From Corallococcus sp. EGB (GTDB taxonomy: Bacteria; Myxococcota; Myxococcia; Myxococcales; Myxococcaceae): a DNA stretch of 64,000 nt. The DNA lies in contig NZ_CP079946.1 of assembly GCF_019968905.1 (NCBI RefSeq), positions 2,790,001 to 2,854,000 on the forward strand, given 5' to 3'. The position numbers and the translations under genes are program-made. A model generated the notes under the pieces. The model was not told the origin of the DNA. It saw only the letters and a program-made list of their open reading frames with translations, and searched no databases. Positions 15,265-24,310 of the stretch are shown piece by piece. Numbering within the stretch: position 1 is the stretch's first letter; every line of letters begins with the position of its first letter.

Positions 15265-16896
15265 ATGAAGGCATCGGATCTGTTCGTGAAGTCGCTCGAA
15301 GCCGAGGGCGTGCGCTGTGTCTACGGATTGCCCGGCGAGGAGAACCTGGACCTCATCGAGTCCATGCGCACCGCGGGCATGCGCCTCGTCGTCACGCGCC
15401 ACGAGCAGGCGGCCGGGTTCATGGCCGCCACGCAGGGCAGGCTCACCGGACGCGCGGGCGTGTGTCTGGCGACGCTGGGGCCGGGGGCCACCAACCTGGT
15501 CACCGCCGCCGCGTACGCGCAGCTCGGCGCCATGCCCATGGTGATGCTCACCGGCCAGAAGCCCATCAAGGTGAGCAAGCAGGGACACTTCCAGATCGTC
15601 GACGTCGTCGGGATGATGCGGCCGCTCACCAAGTCCACGCGCACGCTCGTCTCCGCGGAGCATGTGCCCTCGTCGGTCCGTGAGGCCTTCCGCCGCGCGG
15701 AAGAGGAGCGCCCGGGCGCCACCCACCTGGAGCTGCCCGAGGACGTGGCGCGCGAGTCCACGGAGGCCGTGCCCCTGTCGCCGGGCGCCCCGCGACGGCC
15801 GGTGGCGGACGAGGCATCCATCGCCCAGGCGGTGGAGACGCTCGCCGCGGCCCGCCGTCCGCTGCTGATGATTGGCGCGGGGGCCAACCGCAAGCTGACG
15901 TCGGAGATGCTCCGCGCCTTCGTGGACCGCGTGGGCCTGCCCTTCTTCAGCACGCAGATGGGCAAGGGCGTAGTGGATGAAACGCACCCGCTGTGGATGG
16001 GGACCGCGGCGCTGTCCGACGGCGACTTCGTCCACCGCGCCATCGAGGCCTCGGACTGCATCCTCAACGTGGGCCATGACGTCATCGAAAAGCCCCCGTT
16101 CGTCATGCGCGACGGCCGCCGCACGGTCATCCACCTGAACTTCTCCTCCGCGGAGGTCGACCCCGTGTACTTCCCGCAGGTGCAGGTGACGGGAGACCTG
16201 GCGAACGCCGTATGGCGCATCGCGGAGGGCGTGGGGCAGCGCTCGCACTGGGACTTCACGCCCTTCGAGCAGTCGCGGGCGGGGCTGGACGCGCAGTTCG
16301 TCAGCGGCGCCGCGGACGACCGCTTCCCCATCTATCCCGCGCGGCTCGTCGCGGAGGTGCGCCGCGCCATGCCGGACGACGGCATCGTGTGCCTGGACAA
16401 CGGCATGTACAAGCTGTGGTTCGCCCGCTACTACCGCTGCCGCCGGCCCAACACGCTGCTGCTCGACAACGCGCTCGCGACGATGGGCGCGGGTCTGCCG
16501 TCCGCCATCGCGGCGAAGCTCGTGCACCCCCGCCGCAAGGTGGTGGCCGTCTGCGGTGACGGCGGGTTCATGATGAACTCGCAGGAGCTGGAGACGGCGG
16601 TGCGCCTGAAGCTCGACCTGACCGTGGTCGTGGTGCGCGACGACGGCTACGGGATGATCCGCTGGAAACAGGAGGAGATGGGCCTGCCTGACTTTGGAAT
16701 GGCGTTGGGCAACCCGGACTTCGTCCGCTACGCGGAGGCCTACGGCGCACGAGGCCACCGTCCGGCGAGCGCCACCGAGTTCGGCGCCACGCTCACGCGC
16801 TGCCTGGAGTCGGGCGGCGTGCACGTCATCGACCTGCCCATCGACTATGCGGACACCGCGCGGGCGCTCGGTGCCGGACCCCTGGTGGCGTCGTGA
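15265..16896 (+). CDS. Thiamine-diphosphate enzyme, acetolactate synthase large-subunit type
   Basis: A 543-residue protein with the three ThDP-enzyme domains. The N-terminal PYR domain has the catalytic Glu47 in TRHEQAAGF and the ATLGPGATNL segment. The middle domain begins near residue 195 and the C-terminal PP domain has GDGGFMMNSQELETA, the GDG-x-NN-type cofactor motif, near residue 432. Length and motifs fit acetolactate synthase (two pyruvate to acetolactate plus CO2), and the lack of an adjacent small subunit suggests a catabolic rather than a biosynthetic enzyme. GGAGGAGAGG at 15250-15259 is a strong ribosome site. It is followed immediately by an aldehyde dehydrogenase, and a divergent LysR gene lies upstream. 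A related decarboxylase or carboligase remains possible. Confidence 0.85.
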   Translation: MKASDLFVKSLEAEGVRCVYGLPGEENLDLIESMRTAGMRLVVTRHEQAAGFMAATQGRLTGRAGVCLATLGPGATNLVTAAAYAQLGAMPMVMLTGQKPIKVSKQGHFQIVDVVGMMRPLTKSTRTLVSAEHVPSSVREAFRRAEEERPGATHLELPEDVARESTEAVPLSPGAPRRPVADEASIAQAVETLAAARRPLLMIGAGANRKLTSEMLRAFVDRVGLPFFSTQMGKGVVDETHPLWMGTAALSDGDFVHRAIEASDCILNVGHDVIEKPPFVMRDGRRTVIHLNFSSAEVDPVYFPQVQVTGDLANAVWRIAEGVGQRSHWDFTPFEQSRAGLDAQFVSGAADDRFPIYPARLVAEVRRAMPDDGIVCLDNGMYKLWFARYYRCRRPNTLLLDNALATMGAGLPSAIAAKLVHPRRKVVAVCGDGGFMMNSQELETAVRLKLDLTVVVVRDDGYGMIRWKQEEMGLPDFGMALGNPDFVRYAEAYGARGHRPASATEFGATLTRCLESGGVHVIDLPIDYADTARALGAGPLVAS

Positions 16897-16929
16897 GCCA
16901 TGGACAGACACATGAAAGCGAGGAACCCC

Positions 16930-18360
16930 ATGCTGGCTGAACGCTATCCCTACTATCTGGCCAACCGCCCGAGGCAGCCCAACGCGGACATGGCCGTCAC
17001 CGACAAGTATTCGGGAGAGGTCGTCACGCACGTGGCTGTCGCGGACGCGGCCGCCGTGGAGGAGGCCATCGCCGCGGCGGTGCGAGCGGCGGAGCCGATG
17101 CGGAAGCTCGCGCCCTACGCCCGGCAGCAGGTGCTGGAGCACTGCGTGCGCCGCTTCCAGGAGCGGGCGGAGGAGTTCGCGCTCGCCCTCTGCCTCGAGG
17201 CGGGCAAGCCCCTGCGCGACGCGCGGGCGGAGGTGACGCGCCTCATCGAGACCTTCAAGGCGGCGGCCGAGGAGGCGGTGCGCGGTGGCGGCGAGGTCCT
17301 CAACCTGGAGGTGTCCGCGCGCACGGCGGGCTACCGGGGCTTCACGCAGCGCGTGCCAGTGGGGCCGTGCTCGTTCATCACGCCGTTCAACTTCCCGCTC
17401 AACCTGGTGGCGCACAAGGTGGCGCCCGCCATCGCCGCGGGTTGCCCCTTCGTCCTCAAGCCGTCGGACCGCACCCCCGTGAGCGCCTTGCTCATGGCGG
17501 AGGTCCTCGCGGAGACGGCGCTGCCCGGAGGCGCCTTCTCCGTGCTGCCCACGCGCCTGGAGGACGTGAGGCCCTTCATCGAGGACGACCGGTTGAAGCT
17601 CTTGTCGTTCACCGGTTCGGAGAAGGTGGGCTGGGATTTGAAGGCCCGCGCCGGCCGCAAGAAGGTGGTGCTGGAGCTGGGCGGCAACGCGGCGTGCGTG
17701 GTGGACGCGGACCAGGCCGGGCGCCTGGACTTCGTCGCGGACCGCATCGCGCAGGGAGCCTTCTTCCAGGCGGGCCAGAGCTGCATCTCCGTGCAGCGCG
17801 TCTTCGCGCACGAGTCGCTGTACGAAGCGCTGAAGGAGCGAATCGTCGCGAGGGCGAAGGCCCTGCGCGCGGGCAATCCCCGGGATGAAGCCACCACGCT
17901 CGGGCCCATGATTGACGAGCCCGCGGCGCGGCGGCTGGAGGGCTGGATTCAGCAGGCCGTGGCGCGGGGCGCCCGGGTGCTGACGGGAGGAGGGCGGCGC
18001 GGCGCGCTGCTGGAGGCCACTGTCTTGGAAGGAGTCCCGGAGGATGCATCGCTGTGCGCGGAGGAGGCCTTCGGCCCGGTCGTTCTGCTCCAGCCGTTCC
18101 GCGACTTCGACGAGGCACTGCATCGGGTGAATGACAGCCGTTATGGCTTGCAGGCGGGCCTCTTCACGCAGGACCTGTCGCGGGCGATGCGGGCCTGGGA
18201 CGCGCTGGAGGTGGGCGGTGTCGTCGTCGGTGACGTGCCCAGCTTCCGGGTGGACACCATGCCCTACGGCGGCGTGAAGGGCTCCGGGCTGGGCCGCGAG
18301 GGCGTGAAGTACGCCATGGAGGACATGACGGAGCTGCGGCTGCTGGTGCTCCGTCAGTAG
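16930..18360 (+). CDS. NAD(P)-dependent aldehyde dehydrogenase
   Basis: A 476-residue aldehyde dehydrogenase. It shows ITPFNFPLN (the PWN-like cofactor segment), LSFTGSEKVGWDL (nucleotide fold), the general base Glu in LELGGNAACVV and the nucleophile Cys in QAGQSCISVQRV, then EEAFGPVV near the C-terminus. I chose ATG 16930, with GCGAGGA just before it, because the sequence from MLAERYPYYLAN resembles the starts of close relatives; ATG 16900, four bases after the synthase stop, would add ten residues. Together with the ThDP enzyme it probably oxidises an aldehyde in the same pathway, under the LysR regulator. Confidence 0.87.
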   Translation: MLAERYPYYLANRPRQPNADMAVTDKYSGEVVTHVAVADAAAVEEAIAAAVRAAEPMRKLAPYARQQVLEHCVRRFQERAEEFALALCLEAGKPLRDARAEVTRLIETFKAAAEEAVRGGGEVLNLEVSARTAGYRGFTQRVPVGPCSFITPFNFPLNLVAHKVAPAIAAGCPFVLKPSDRTPVSALLMAEVLAETALPGGAFSVLPTRLEDVRPFIEDDRLKLLSFTGSEKVGWDLKARAGRKKVVLELGGNAACVVDADQAGRLDFVADRIAQGAFFQAGQSCISVQRVFAHESLYEALKERIVARAKALRAGNPRDEATTLGPMIDEPAARRLEGWIQQAVARGARVLTGGGRRGALLEATVLEGVPEDASLCAEEAFGPVVLLQPFRDFDEALHRVNDSRYGLQAGLFTQDLSRAMRAWDALEVGGVVVGDVPSFRVDTMPYGGVKGSGLGREGVKYAMEDMTELRLLVLRQ

Positions 18361-18444
18361 CCCCCCACCTTTCCCGGAAGGGCCGGCGCATCCGCGTCAC
18401 GACGAAGGGGCGGTGTGGCCCGGCCGGGCGTAGAGTGAAGCGCC

Positions 18445-19497
18445 ATGGCACGACGTGGAACCTGGCAGGGCTGGGCGATCGCATCCGCCTATTGGACGCT
18501 GGCCGGTCTGGCGGTCGCGAGCGAGTCCCACTCCGTGGGCGGGATGGACTGGGGCCATGCGCTGCTCACGTCGATGGTGGCCGACGTCCTCTGGGTGCCC
18601 CTCACCATGGCCATCCTCGAGCTCGGGCTGCGTTTCCCGCTGGAGCGGCGGCACGTGACGTCGCGGGTCGCGCTCCACGTGGCCGGAGCGCTCGCGGTCT
18701 CGTTCATCCGCGCGGCGCTCATCTTCTCCCTGGACCCCTGGGTCGGCTGGTACGCGGAGCGTCCCCCCTTCCTGGACGTGCTCGAACACGCGCTGCTCTC
18801 CAACCCGTTCGTCTATCTGACGGTGCTCGGCGTGGCCCACGCCGTCTACTACGCGGACCAGCTGCGGCTGCGGGACACCCAGCTGGCCCGCGCGCAGCTG
18901 CACGCGCTCAAGGCCCAGCTCCATCCCCACTTCCTCTTCAACACGCTGAACACCATCTCCGCGCTCGTGCATCGCGACCCGAATGGCAGCGAGCGGATGA
19001 TCGCGCGGCTGAGCGACCTGCTCCGAGGCACGCTCGAAGCCGCGGGCACGGAGGAGGTGTCGCTCCAGGAGGAGCTGCGCTCGCTGCAGCCGTACCTGGA
19101 CATCCAGGGGGTGCGCTTCGCGGACCGGCTCACGGTGAAGCACGACATCGCGCGGGACGCGCTCGCGGCCCATGTCCCGCACCTCGTCCTCCAGCCGCTC
19201 GTGGAGAACGCCATCCAGCACGGAATCGCGCCGGGCTCGGAGCCGGGGACGGTGACGCTGGTGGCTCGGCGCGAGGGGGCCGAGCTCCACCTGGAGGTCC
19301 GCGACGACGGCGTCGGCCTCAAGGAGCGCCCGGCGGACCTCTCCCAGGGCGTGCGCGGCGGCCTGGGCCTGCGCATCACCCGCGAGCGCCTGGTGCAGCT
19401 CTATGGCGGTGCCCACCGGCTGGAGCTCCGGGACGCGGTGGGCGGCGGCACCACGGTGGCGCTCGCCATTCCCTTCCGCACGGAGCCCTCGCCATGA
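18445..19497 (+). CDS. LytS/YehU-type sensor histidine kinase
   Basis: A 350-residue membrane kinase. The N-terminal 135 residues hold four or so hydrophobic segments with no periplasmic sensor domain of size. The catalytic part has LHPHFLFNTLNTIS (phospho-acceptor His162), the N-box PLVENAIQHG and the G-boxes RDDGVGL and GGLGLRITRERL, typical of the His_kinase/HATPase combination of LytS, YehU and AlgZ. The signal is unknown. Its stop overlaps the start of the response-regulator gene (ATGA at 19494-19497), so the pair is translationally coupled. Confidence 0.92.
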   Translation: MARRGTWQGWAIASAYWTLAGLAVASESHSVGGMDWGHALLTSMVADVLWVPLTMAILELGLRFPLERRHVTSRVALHVAGALAVSFIRAALIFSLDPWVGWYAERPPFLDVLEHALLSNPFVYLTVLGVAHAVYYADQLRLRDTQLARAQLHALKAQLHPHFLFNTLNTISALVHRDPNGSERMIARLSDLLRGTLEAAGTEEVSLQEELRSLQPYLDIQGVRFADRLTVKHDIARDALAAHVPHLVLQPLVENAIQHGIAPGSEPGTVTLVARREGAELHLEVRDDGVGLKERPADLSQGVRGGLGLRITRERLVQLYGGAHRLELRDAVGGGTTVALAIPFRTEPSP

Positions 19498-20279
19498 GTG
19501 CCACCCTGCGCGTGCTCATCGTCGACGACGAGCCGCTCGCCCGTCAGCGCCTGAAGGACCTGCTGGCGGAGGCCCCCGACATGCAACTCGTGGGGGAGTG
19601 CCGCAACGGCCATGAGGCCATCGCGGCCATCGGCTCCGAGCGTCCGGACCTCGTGCTGCTGGACGTGGAGATGCCCGGGCCGGACGGCTTCGGCGTCCTC
19701 CGGGCGCTCCCTCCCGGCCCCGCGCCCGCGGTCATCTTCGTGACGGCGCACCGGGACTTCGCGGTGCAGGCCTTCGAGGCCAACGCGCTTGACTACCTGC
19801 TCAAGCCCTTCGACCGCGAGCGCTTCCGCTCGAGCCTGGAGCGCGCACGCGACCGGCGGCGGACCGTGCCGTCGTCCTTGGATGCGGCGCTGCTCGAACG
19901 CCTGGAGTCGCTCGTCGCCCGTCCCTCCGCCACGCCCGCGCGCTACGTGACGCGGCTCGTGGCCCGGGTGGGGTGGCGCATGCGCTTCCTCCCGGTGGAG
20001 GACATCGACTACCTGACGGCGGAGGGGAACTACGTCGCCGTGCACGTGGGGAAGCAGTCGCACCTCACGCGCGAGACGATGGCGGCGCTGGAGGAGAAGC
20101 TCGACCCCAGGCATTTCCTGCGCGCGCACCGCTCGTTCATCGTGCGGCTGGATCGCATCGAGGAGGTGGAGCCGCTCCCTCCCGGCGAATACGTGTTCGT
20201 CCTGCGGGATGGCACCCGGCTGACCTCGGGCCGCAGCTACCGCGCGCAGGTGCAGCGCGCGCTCGAGCTGTCGACGTGA
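19494..20279 (+). CDS. LytTR-family response regulator
   Basis: A 261-residue regulator. Residues 1-120 are a receiver with DDEP, the phospho-acceptor Asp57 in LVLLDVEMPG and Lys104 in DYLLKPF. Residues about 155-258 form a LytTR DNA-binding domain (DIDYLTAEGNYVAVH, then FLRAHRSFIVRLDRIEEV). LytTR regulators bind short direct repeats upstream of targets. It is the cognate partner of the overlapping LytS-type kinase. The next gene, a PD40 protein 103 bases downstream, might be a target, but I see no clear LytTR repeat. Confidence 0.93.
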   Translation: MSATLRVLIVDDEPLARQRLKDLLAEAPDMQLVGECRNGHEAIAAIGSERPDLVLLDVEMPGPDGFGVLRALPPGPAPAVIFVTAHRDFAVQAFEANALDYLLKPFDRERFRSSLERARDRRRTVPSSLDAALLERLESLVARPSATPARYVTRLVARVGWRMRFLPVEDIDYLTAEGNYVAVHVGKQSHLTRETMAALEEKLDPRHFLRAHRSFIVRLDRIEEVEPLPPGEYVFVLRDGTRLTSGRSYRAQVQRALELST

Positions 20280-20382
20280 AGCGGCGTTCCACCGTTCGTC
20301 CCTGACCCTCCACGGTTCGTCACATCTCCTTGGACCCCTTCGCCGCCGCCGGGCGACGGTGCCTTCAACAAAGGAGATGCAC

Positions 20383-21315
20383 ATGCGTCGTTTCGCCATG
20401 CAGTGGTCGATGAATGCCTTCCTCGCCGTCTCCGCTGTGGCGGTGTCCGGTGCGGCCGGGGCCCAGAGTCTGGAGGCGGAGTTCGCTTCCGGGGCGCGGC
20501 CCCGGTGCGAGCCGGGAGGCAGCCTCTTCGCGCCCGGGGAGATCTCCCTGGAGGAGCGCTCGGAGTACCGGCTCGCGCTGTCCGCGGATGGGAAGACGGC
20601 GTACTACCACGTCGACTCGGACACGCCGCCGTACCAGGCCATCTACGTGGCCCATCGGAAGAACGGCCACTGGGGGCCCGGTGAGGTGGTGTCGTTCTCG
20701 GGCACGTACAGGGACTCGGATCCGTTCCTCTCTCCGGATGAGCAGTCCCTCTTCTTCTCCTCCACCCGCCCCGTGCGCGGAGGCGCCGAGCGGCCGGACA
20801 CCGACCTCTGGGTCGTGCACCGCGTCCGCGACGGCTGGGGAACGCCCGAGCACCTGGGGCCGCTCGTGAACTCACCGCGGGAGGAGCTGTTCCCCAGCGT
20901 GACGCGCGACGGGACCGTCTACTTCGCGAGCGGCACGTTCGATACGGACTTCGAGATGTACCGCGTCCGGCGCCAGGGCAATCACTACACCGCGCCGGAG
21001 AACCTGGGCCCCGCGGTGAACAGCCCCGACTCGTGGGAATACAACCCCTGGGTGTCCCCGGATGAGCGGGTCCTCGTCTTCGCCTCGCTCAACCGCCCCG
21101 GAGGCTACGGGCTGGGGGACCTGTACGTGAGCTTCAACGTCGCGGGCCGCTGGACGCCCGCCGCGAACCTGGGGCCGGCGGTGAACACGGAGAAGGACGA
21201 GTTCCACCCCATGCTGAGCCGCGACCTGAGCCAGCTCTACTTCGTGCGGCAGACGTGGGACCCGTTCGTGCCTTCGGACTTCTACCACCTGGACACGCGC
21301 TGCCTCTGGCGCTGA
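20383..21315 (+). CDS. Secreted PD40/TolB-like beta-propeller protein
   Basis: A 310-residue protein with a signal peptide (MRRFAMQW, hydrophobic core, AGAQS cleavage). The mature part has WD40-like/PD40 blades: DSDPFLSPDEQSLFFSS, EELFPSVTRDGTVYFAS, EYNPWVSPDERVLVFAS and DEFHPMLSRDLSQLYFV, four clear units each with a D-G/E turn before a hydrophobic strand, spaced by VNSP or VNTEKD linkers. Such proteins of the TolB/OmpA-associated type bind glycans or proteins in the periplasm. AAAGGAG about six bases before ATG 20383 decides the start over ATG 20377, which abuts it. Confidence 0.83.
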   Translation: MRRFAMQWSMNAFLAVSAVAVSGAAGAQSLEAEFASGARPRCEPGGSLFAPGEISLEERSEYRLALSADGKTAYYHVDSDTPPYQAIYVAHRKNGHWGPGEVVSFSGTYRDSDPFLSPDEQSLFFSSTRPVRGGAERPDTDLWVVHRVRDGWGTPEHLGPLVNSPREELFPSVTRDGTVYFASGTFDTDFEMYRVRRQGNHYTAPENLGPAVNSPDSWEYNPWVSPDERVLVFASLNRPGGYGLGDLYVSFNVAGRWTPAANLGPAVNTEKDEFHPMLSRDLSQLYFVRQTWDPFVPSDFYHLDTRCLWR

Positions 21316-21362
21316 GGGCAGGTACACCCGCAGGGGCCGAGCCCGTAAGCTGCGGCGGTCCA

Positions 21363-21377
21363 GGGAGGCCGTCATTG
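21363..21377 (+). promoter_or_regulatory. Shine-Dalgarno fixing a TTG start
   Basis: GGGAGG at 21363-21368, six bases ahead of TTG 21375, fixes the start of the NTF2-like gene. Confidence 0.65.
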
Positions 21378-21920
21378 CTTACAGAGCAGGTCCGCAAGGC
21401 ACGACAGAAGCTGGTATTGGCCCACTTCCACGACGAGGTGAGACAGGACTGGGACGCCGTCCTGTCCACCTTCCCCCATCCGCATTACGAGCTCATCCCC
21501 ACCCTGACGGTCCATGACGGCAACAGCGCGGTGCGCGACTACTACCGCGACACCCGCGTGGCCTTCCCGGATCAGCACCACGAGATCATCTCGTTGCGGC
21601 ACAGCGATGACGCCGTCATCGTGGAGTTCTGGCTCATGGGCACCCACCTGGGACCGCTCGGACGGATCCCCGCGACCGGCAACACGTTCCGCGTGCGAAT
21701 GTCGGCGTACTTCATCTTCGACGCGTTCGAGACGCTGGTGTGCGAGCGCGTCTACTTCGACACCCTCAGCATCCTCAAACAGCTCGTCGGCGGGCTCGAC
21801 ATGAAGAACCCGAAGAACTGGCTGCTCGCCGCGCGGTGCCTCAAGGGCCTCCTGGCGATGTCCGGCGACAAGCCCGTGCCCATCCTCACCCAGACGACCC
21901 CGCCCGTCTTCAACGACTGA
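21375..21920 (+). CDS. NTF2/SnoaL-like protein
   Basis: A 181-residue cone-shaped fold protein of the SnoaL/NTF2 superfamily, recognised by an N-terminal helix (HFHDEVRQDWDAVLSTF), the YRDTRVAFPDQHHEIISLRH segment, VIVEFWLMGTH and the RMSAYFIFD strand. Relatives include polyketide cyclases, dehydratase-like enzymes and non-enzymatic binding proteins. The C-terminal 40 residues (NWLLAARCLKGLL) extend past the core fold. The start is TTG 21375 preceded by GGGAGG at 21363-21368; the longer open frame upstream has no RBS and an Ala/Gly-rich composition. Substrate unknown. Confidence 0.75.
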   Translation: MLTEQVRKARQKLVLAHFHDEVRQDWDAVLSTFPHPHYELIPTLTVHDGNSAVRDYYRDTRVAFPDQHHEIISLRHSDDAVIVEFWLMGTHLGPLGRIPATGNTFRVRMSAYFIFDAFETLVCERVYFDTLSILKQLVGGLDMKNPKNWLLAARCLKGLLAMSGDKPVPILTQTTPPVFND

Positions 21921-21984
21921 CGCGGCCTCGCGCGAAGGGGCGCGTGAGCCCCCCGGCCCACGCGCCTTATCGCCCGCCTGCGTG

Positions 21985-23583
21985 CTAGCGGACCTTCGCC
22001 AGACGCACCGTGGTGTTCGGGCCCACGGTGATGATGCGGGACACGTCCGCGAGCTGGCCGAACGGATCGTTGTAGCTGTTCTGGTTGTTGCTGTCCTCGT
22101 CGTCCGTGTACACCCAGCCCGTCGCCAGCTGCTTGCTGAAGTCCGGCGCGGCGAAGACGCCGTAGCTGAAGCCCAGGTTGGGCATGTCACTCATCGTCGT
22201 GACAGCGCTGCCGGCGCCGCGGAACACGCAGAAGGTGAGCCCGGTGTTGCGGTCCGAGGTATTGGGCGCCCAGACCCAGTTGGCCCTGGCCCAGTTGGCG
22301 TTGTTCTTGTCCTCGTTGTCGAAGTAGCGCGAGAACATTTCCGAACCCGGCGGGCACGAGCCCAGCGCCAGCACCGCGTAGTGGTTCTGGCGGATGCTGG
22401 CCTTCGACAGCGGCTTGAACTTGGATGCATCCACGCGGCAGAAGCGCCAGGTGGTGTTGTCGGTGCTGGTGATGCCGCCAATCCAGCCCGCGCGCGAGTT
22501 GGCGTTCTTCTTATCCTCGTCGTCCATGTGGAAGGTGAGCAGGTCCCCCGGGTTCGGGCAGGTCGTGCCATTCGGGATGACACCCACATAGTTGAGGCCA
22601 CCACCACCGCCGCCGCCGCCACCACCACCACCGACACCACCGACCATCAGCAGCTGCTTCGCTGCCCAGGTCTGGCGGAAGCCATCCCAGCTGAAGGCGA
22701 GGGCGCTCAGCGTGAGCGCATCCCTTTCGGCCAGCTCCGCGGGCAGGGCGAACTCCACCGCGCTCGTGGTGGTGACGCCCAGGGACCAACGCTGGCCGTC
22801 CGCATGGGTGACGGTCCACTGATAGAGGTCCGCGCCGGAGCCGGCCTCCGCGCGCACGAGCGTCCCCGCCTCCGCCTCCGCGACCGGGGCGATCCACACG
22901 CCGCCCCGGTTGAGGATCGGCTGGGGCGCGGTGGCCGGGGGCTTGTTCGCGAGCACCTGCTCCGGCAGCGGCAGCTCGGCGCCGCTCTCGATGGGCGTGG
23001 CGACGACCTGCGTGGCCTCGAGCCACTCGCCGCACTTGCCCTCGCAGGGGGACTCCGGGCGGACGTCCAGCACGCGCTGGGGCTGAAGCTGGAGCAGGGG
23101 CTCCACCTTCGCCGCTCCCCCCTCGGGGAACAGCTTCGCCAGCGTGCCGGCGGGCAGCACCAGCGCGAGCCGCGCGCCCTGCGGCTTGAGGGCTTCGTCA
23201 CCGTCCGCCGTCCCCGGGTTCAGCACTTCGCCTCCGGAACCCACCACCTGTCGCAGGACGTCCGCCAGGGGGACGCCTTCATCCAGCGCCCGTGCGCTGT
23301 CGTCCGCCGCGTCCACCAACAGCAGGTCCGCGCCGTCCAGCGCGCCCGAGGGCAGCGTCTCCCGCCAGAGGCCGTCCGGCGTCGGTAGGACGGACACGCC
23401 CTGCGCGTACTGATACTGCGTGAGGAACCCCGCCTCGGTCGCTGCGTCCAGCGCCGTCCACGTGCCGCCCGAGATGCGCACCGCGCGTCCGCTGCTCGCC
23501 TTGTCCTGCGCCAGCGCGTGTCCACCAGCCAGCAGGGTCAGGGTCAACAGCGTCCGCCGCATGACTTCACTTCGCTTCCACAT
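21985..23583 (-). CDS. Secreted protein with poly-glycine linker and DxEDxxNxN repeats
   Basis: A 532-residue protein with a signal peptide (MRRTLLTLTLLAGGHALAQ at 23562, or 7 residues longer from 23583). The first half (to about residue 310) is an Ala/Leu-rich domain with no family I recognise. A run of 12 glycines then makes a flexible linker (GGVGG and onward). The C-terminal domain repeats an acidic/Asn motif three times: DDEDKKNANSRAGWIGG, DNEDKNNANWARANWVW and DDEDSNNQNSYNDPF, about 50-70 residues apart, with cysteines near the first two. The regular D-x-E-D-x-x-N-x-N spacing suggests a metal-binding, perhaps calcium, surface domain. I know no described family for it. Confidence 0.72.
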   Translation of the reverse strand: MWKRSEVMRRTLLTLTLLAGGHALAQDKASSGRAVRISGGTWTALDAATEAGFLTQYQYAQGVSVLPTPDGLWRETLPSGALDGADLLLVDAADDSARALDEGVPLADVLRQVVGSGGEVLNPGTADGDEALKPQGARLALVLPAGTLAKLFPEGGAAKVEPLLQLQPQRVLDVRPESPCEGKCGEWLEATQVVATPIESGAELPLPEQVLANKPPATAPQPILNRGGVWIAPVAEAEAGTLVRAEAGSGADLYQWTVTHADGQRWSLGVTTTSAVEFALPAELAERDALTLSALAFSWDGFRQTWAAKQLLMVGGVGGGGGGGGGGGGLNYVGVIPNGTTCPNPGDLLTFHMDDEDKKNANSRAGWIGGITSTDNTTWRFCRVDASKFKPLSKASIRQNHYAVLALGSCPPGSEMFSRYFDNEDKNNANWARANWVWAPNTSDRNTGLTFCVFRGAGSAVTTMSDMPNLGFSYGVFAAPDFSKQLATGWVYTDDEDSNNQNSYNDPFGQLADVSRIITVGPNTTVRLAKVR

Positions 23584-23808
23584 GAGTCACCTGTCTGTGT
23601 TGAGAAGGCAATGAAGAAATAGGCAGAAGTGTGGAAACAAGTAAATACACGGTATTTTGCGACCCGCCCCGTATCGGGGTGTGAGGTTTTGTTGTGACGA
23701 ATAGTGTTACGGATGCGTCTGTTTGTGACGTGAAGCGCTACAAGCGGACGAACGCTTGCGCCTCCGGGCACGTTTGCCTGGGCAAGCGCCGTCTCCAGGT
23801 TCCGGTGC

Positions 23809-24141
23809 ATGGCGGACCTGTACGCGGTGCTTGGCGTGGCGAAGACAGCGGATGCGCACGACATCCGGCGTGCCTACCTGCGCCAGGTGCGGCGGTACCA
23901 TCCGGACAGCGATCCACGGCCAGAATCCACGGAGCACTTCCTCCGGATCCAGGCCGCGTACGACGAGCTGGGCGATGCGGCGAAGCGCCAGCGCTACGAC
24001 GCCAGGAACCGTGCTGTGGTTGACGTCACTTCCGCCACCGAGGCACCCCGGATGCCCATGGAGGCGCGGCCAGCTCCGGCTCCCAGGTGCGACCTGAACA
24101 TCCCCAGGGGTCGCATGGGCGTGAAGGTGAGAATGCATTGA
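23809..24141 (+). CDS. Small J-domain (DnaJ-like) protein
   Basis: A 110-residue protein that is essentially a J-domain: LYAVLGVAKTADAHDIRRAY, then RRYHPDSDP with the HPD tripeptide at residues 31-33 that stimulates Hsp70 ATPase, then AAYDELGDAAKRQRYD, the fourth helix. The 40-residue tail (PRMPMEARPAPAPRC) has no zinc finger or Gly/Phe region, so it is a minimal type III J-protein. No DnaK gene is nearby. It lies across a 225-base AT-rich gap from the divergent secreted-protein gene. A partner-specific co-chaperone role is inferred. Confidence 0.88.
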   Translation: MADLYAVLGVAKTADAHDIRRAYLRQVRRYHPDSDPRPESTEHFLRIQAAYDELGDAAKRQRYDARNRAVVDVTSATEAPRMPMEARPAPAPRCDLNIPRGRMGVKVRMH

Positions 24142-24310
24142 GCATGGAAGGGTCCGGGAGAAGCCTCCTGTTGAGTATCCTTGAATTGCCAGCTAGTTGC
24201 TCTAAATGCATTTTGAAAGGCTTGTTATTGATTGTAGAGTCCATGGCTGTGGATGGAAGTCATCCACGTGGCGCCTGCTTTTGGGCGTCATCGACCAAGG
24301 GAGACCAATC

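Noticed and set aside
15184..18123. A 979-codon minus-strand frame opposite the ThDP enzyme and dehydrogenase
   Set aside because: Shadow frame dominated by His/Arg/Gln; both sense proteins are complete.
22590..22660. CCACCACCG-type repeat as a CRISPR or regulatory array
   Set aside because: It is the codon run for the poly-glycine linker of the secreted protein.
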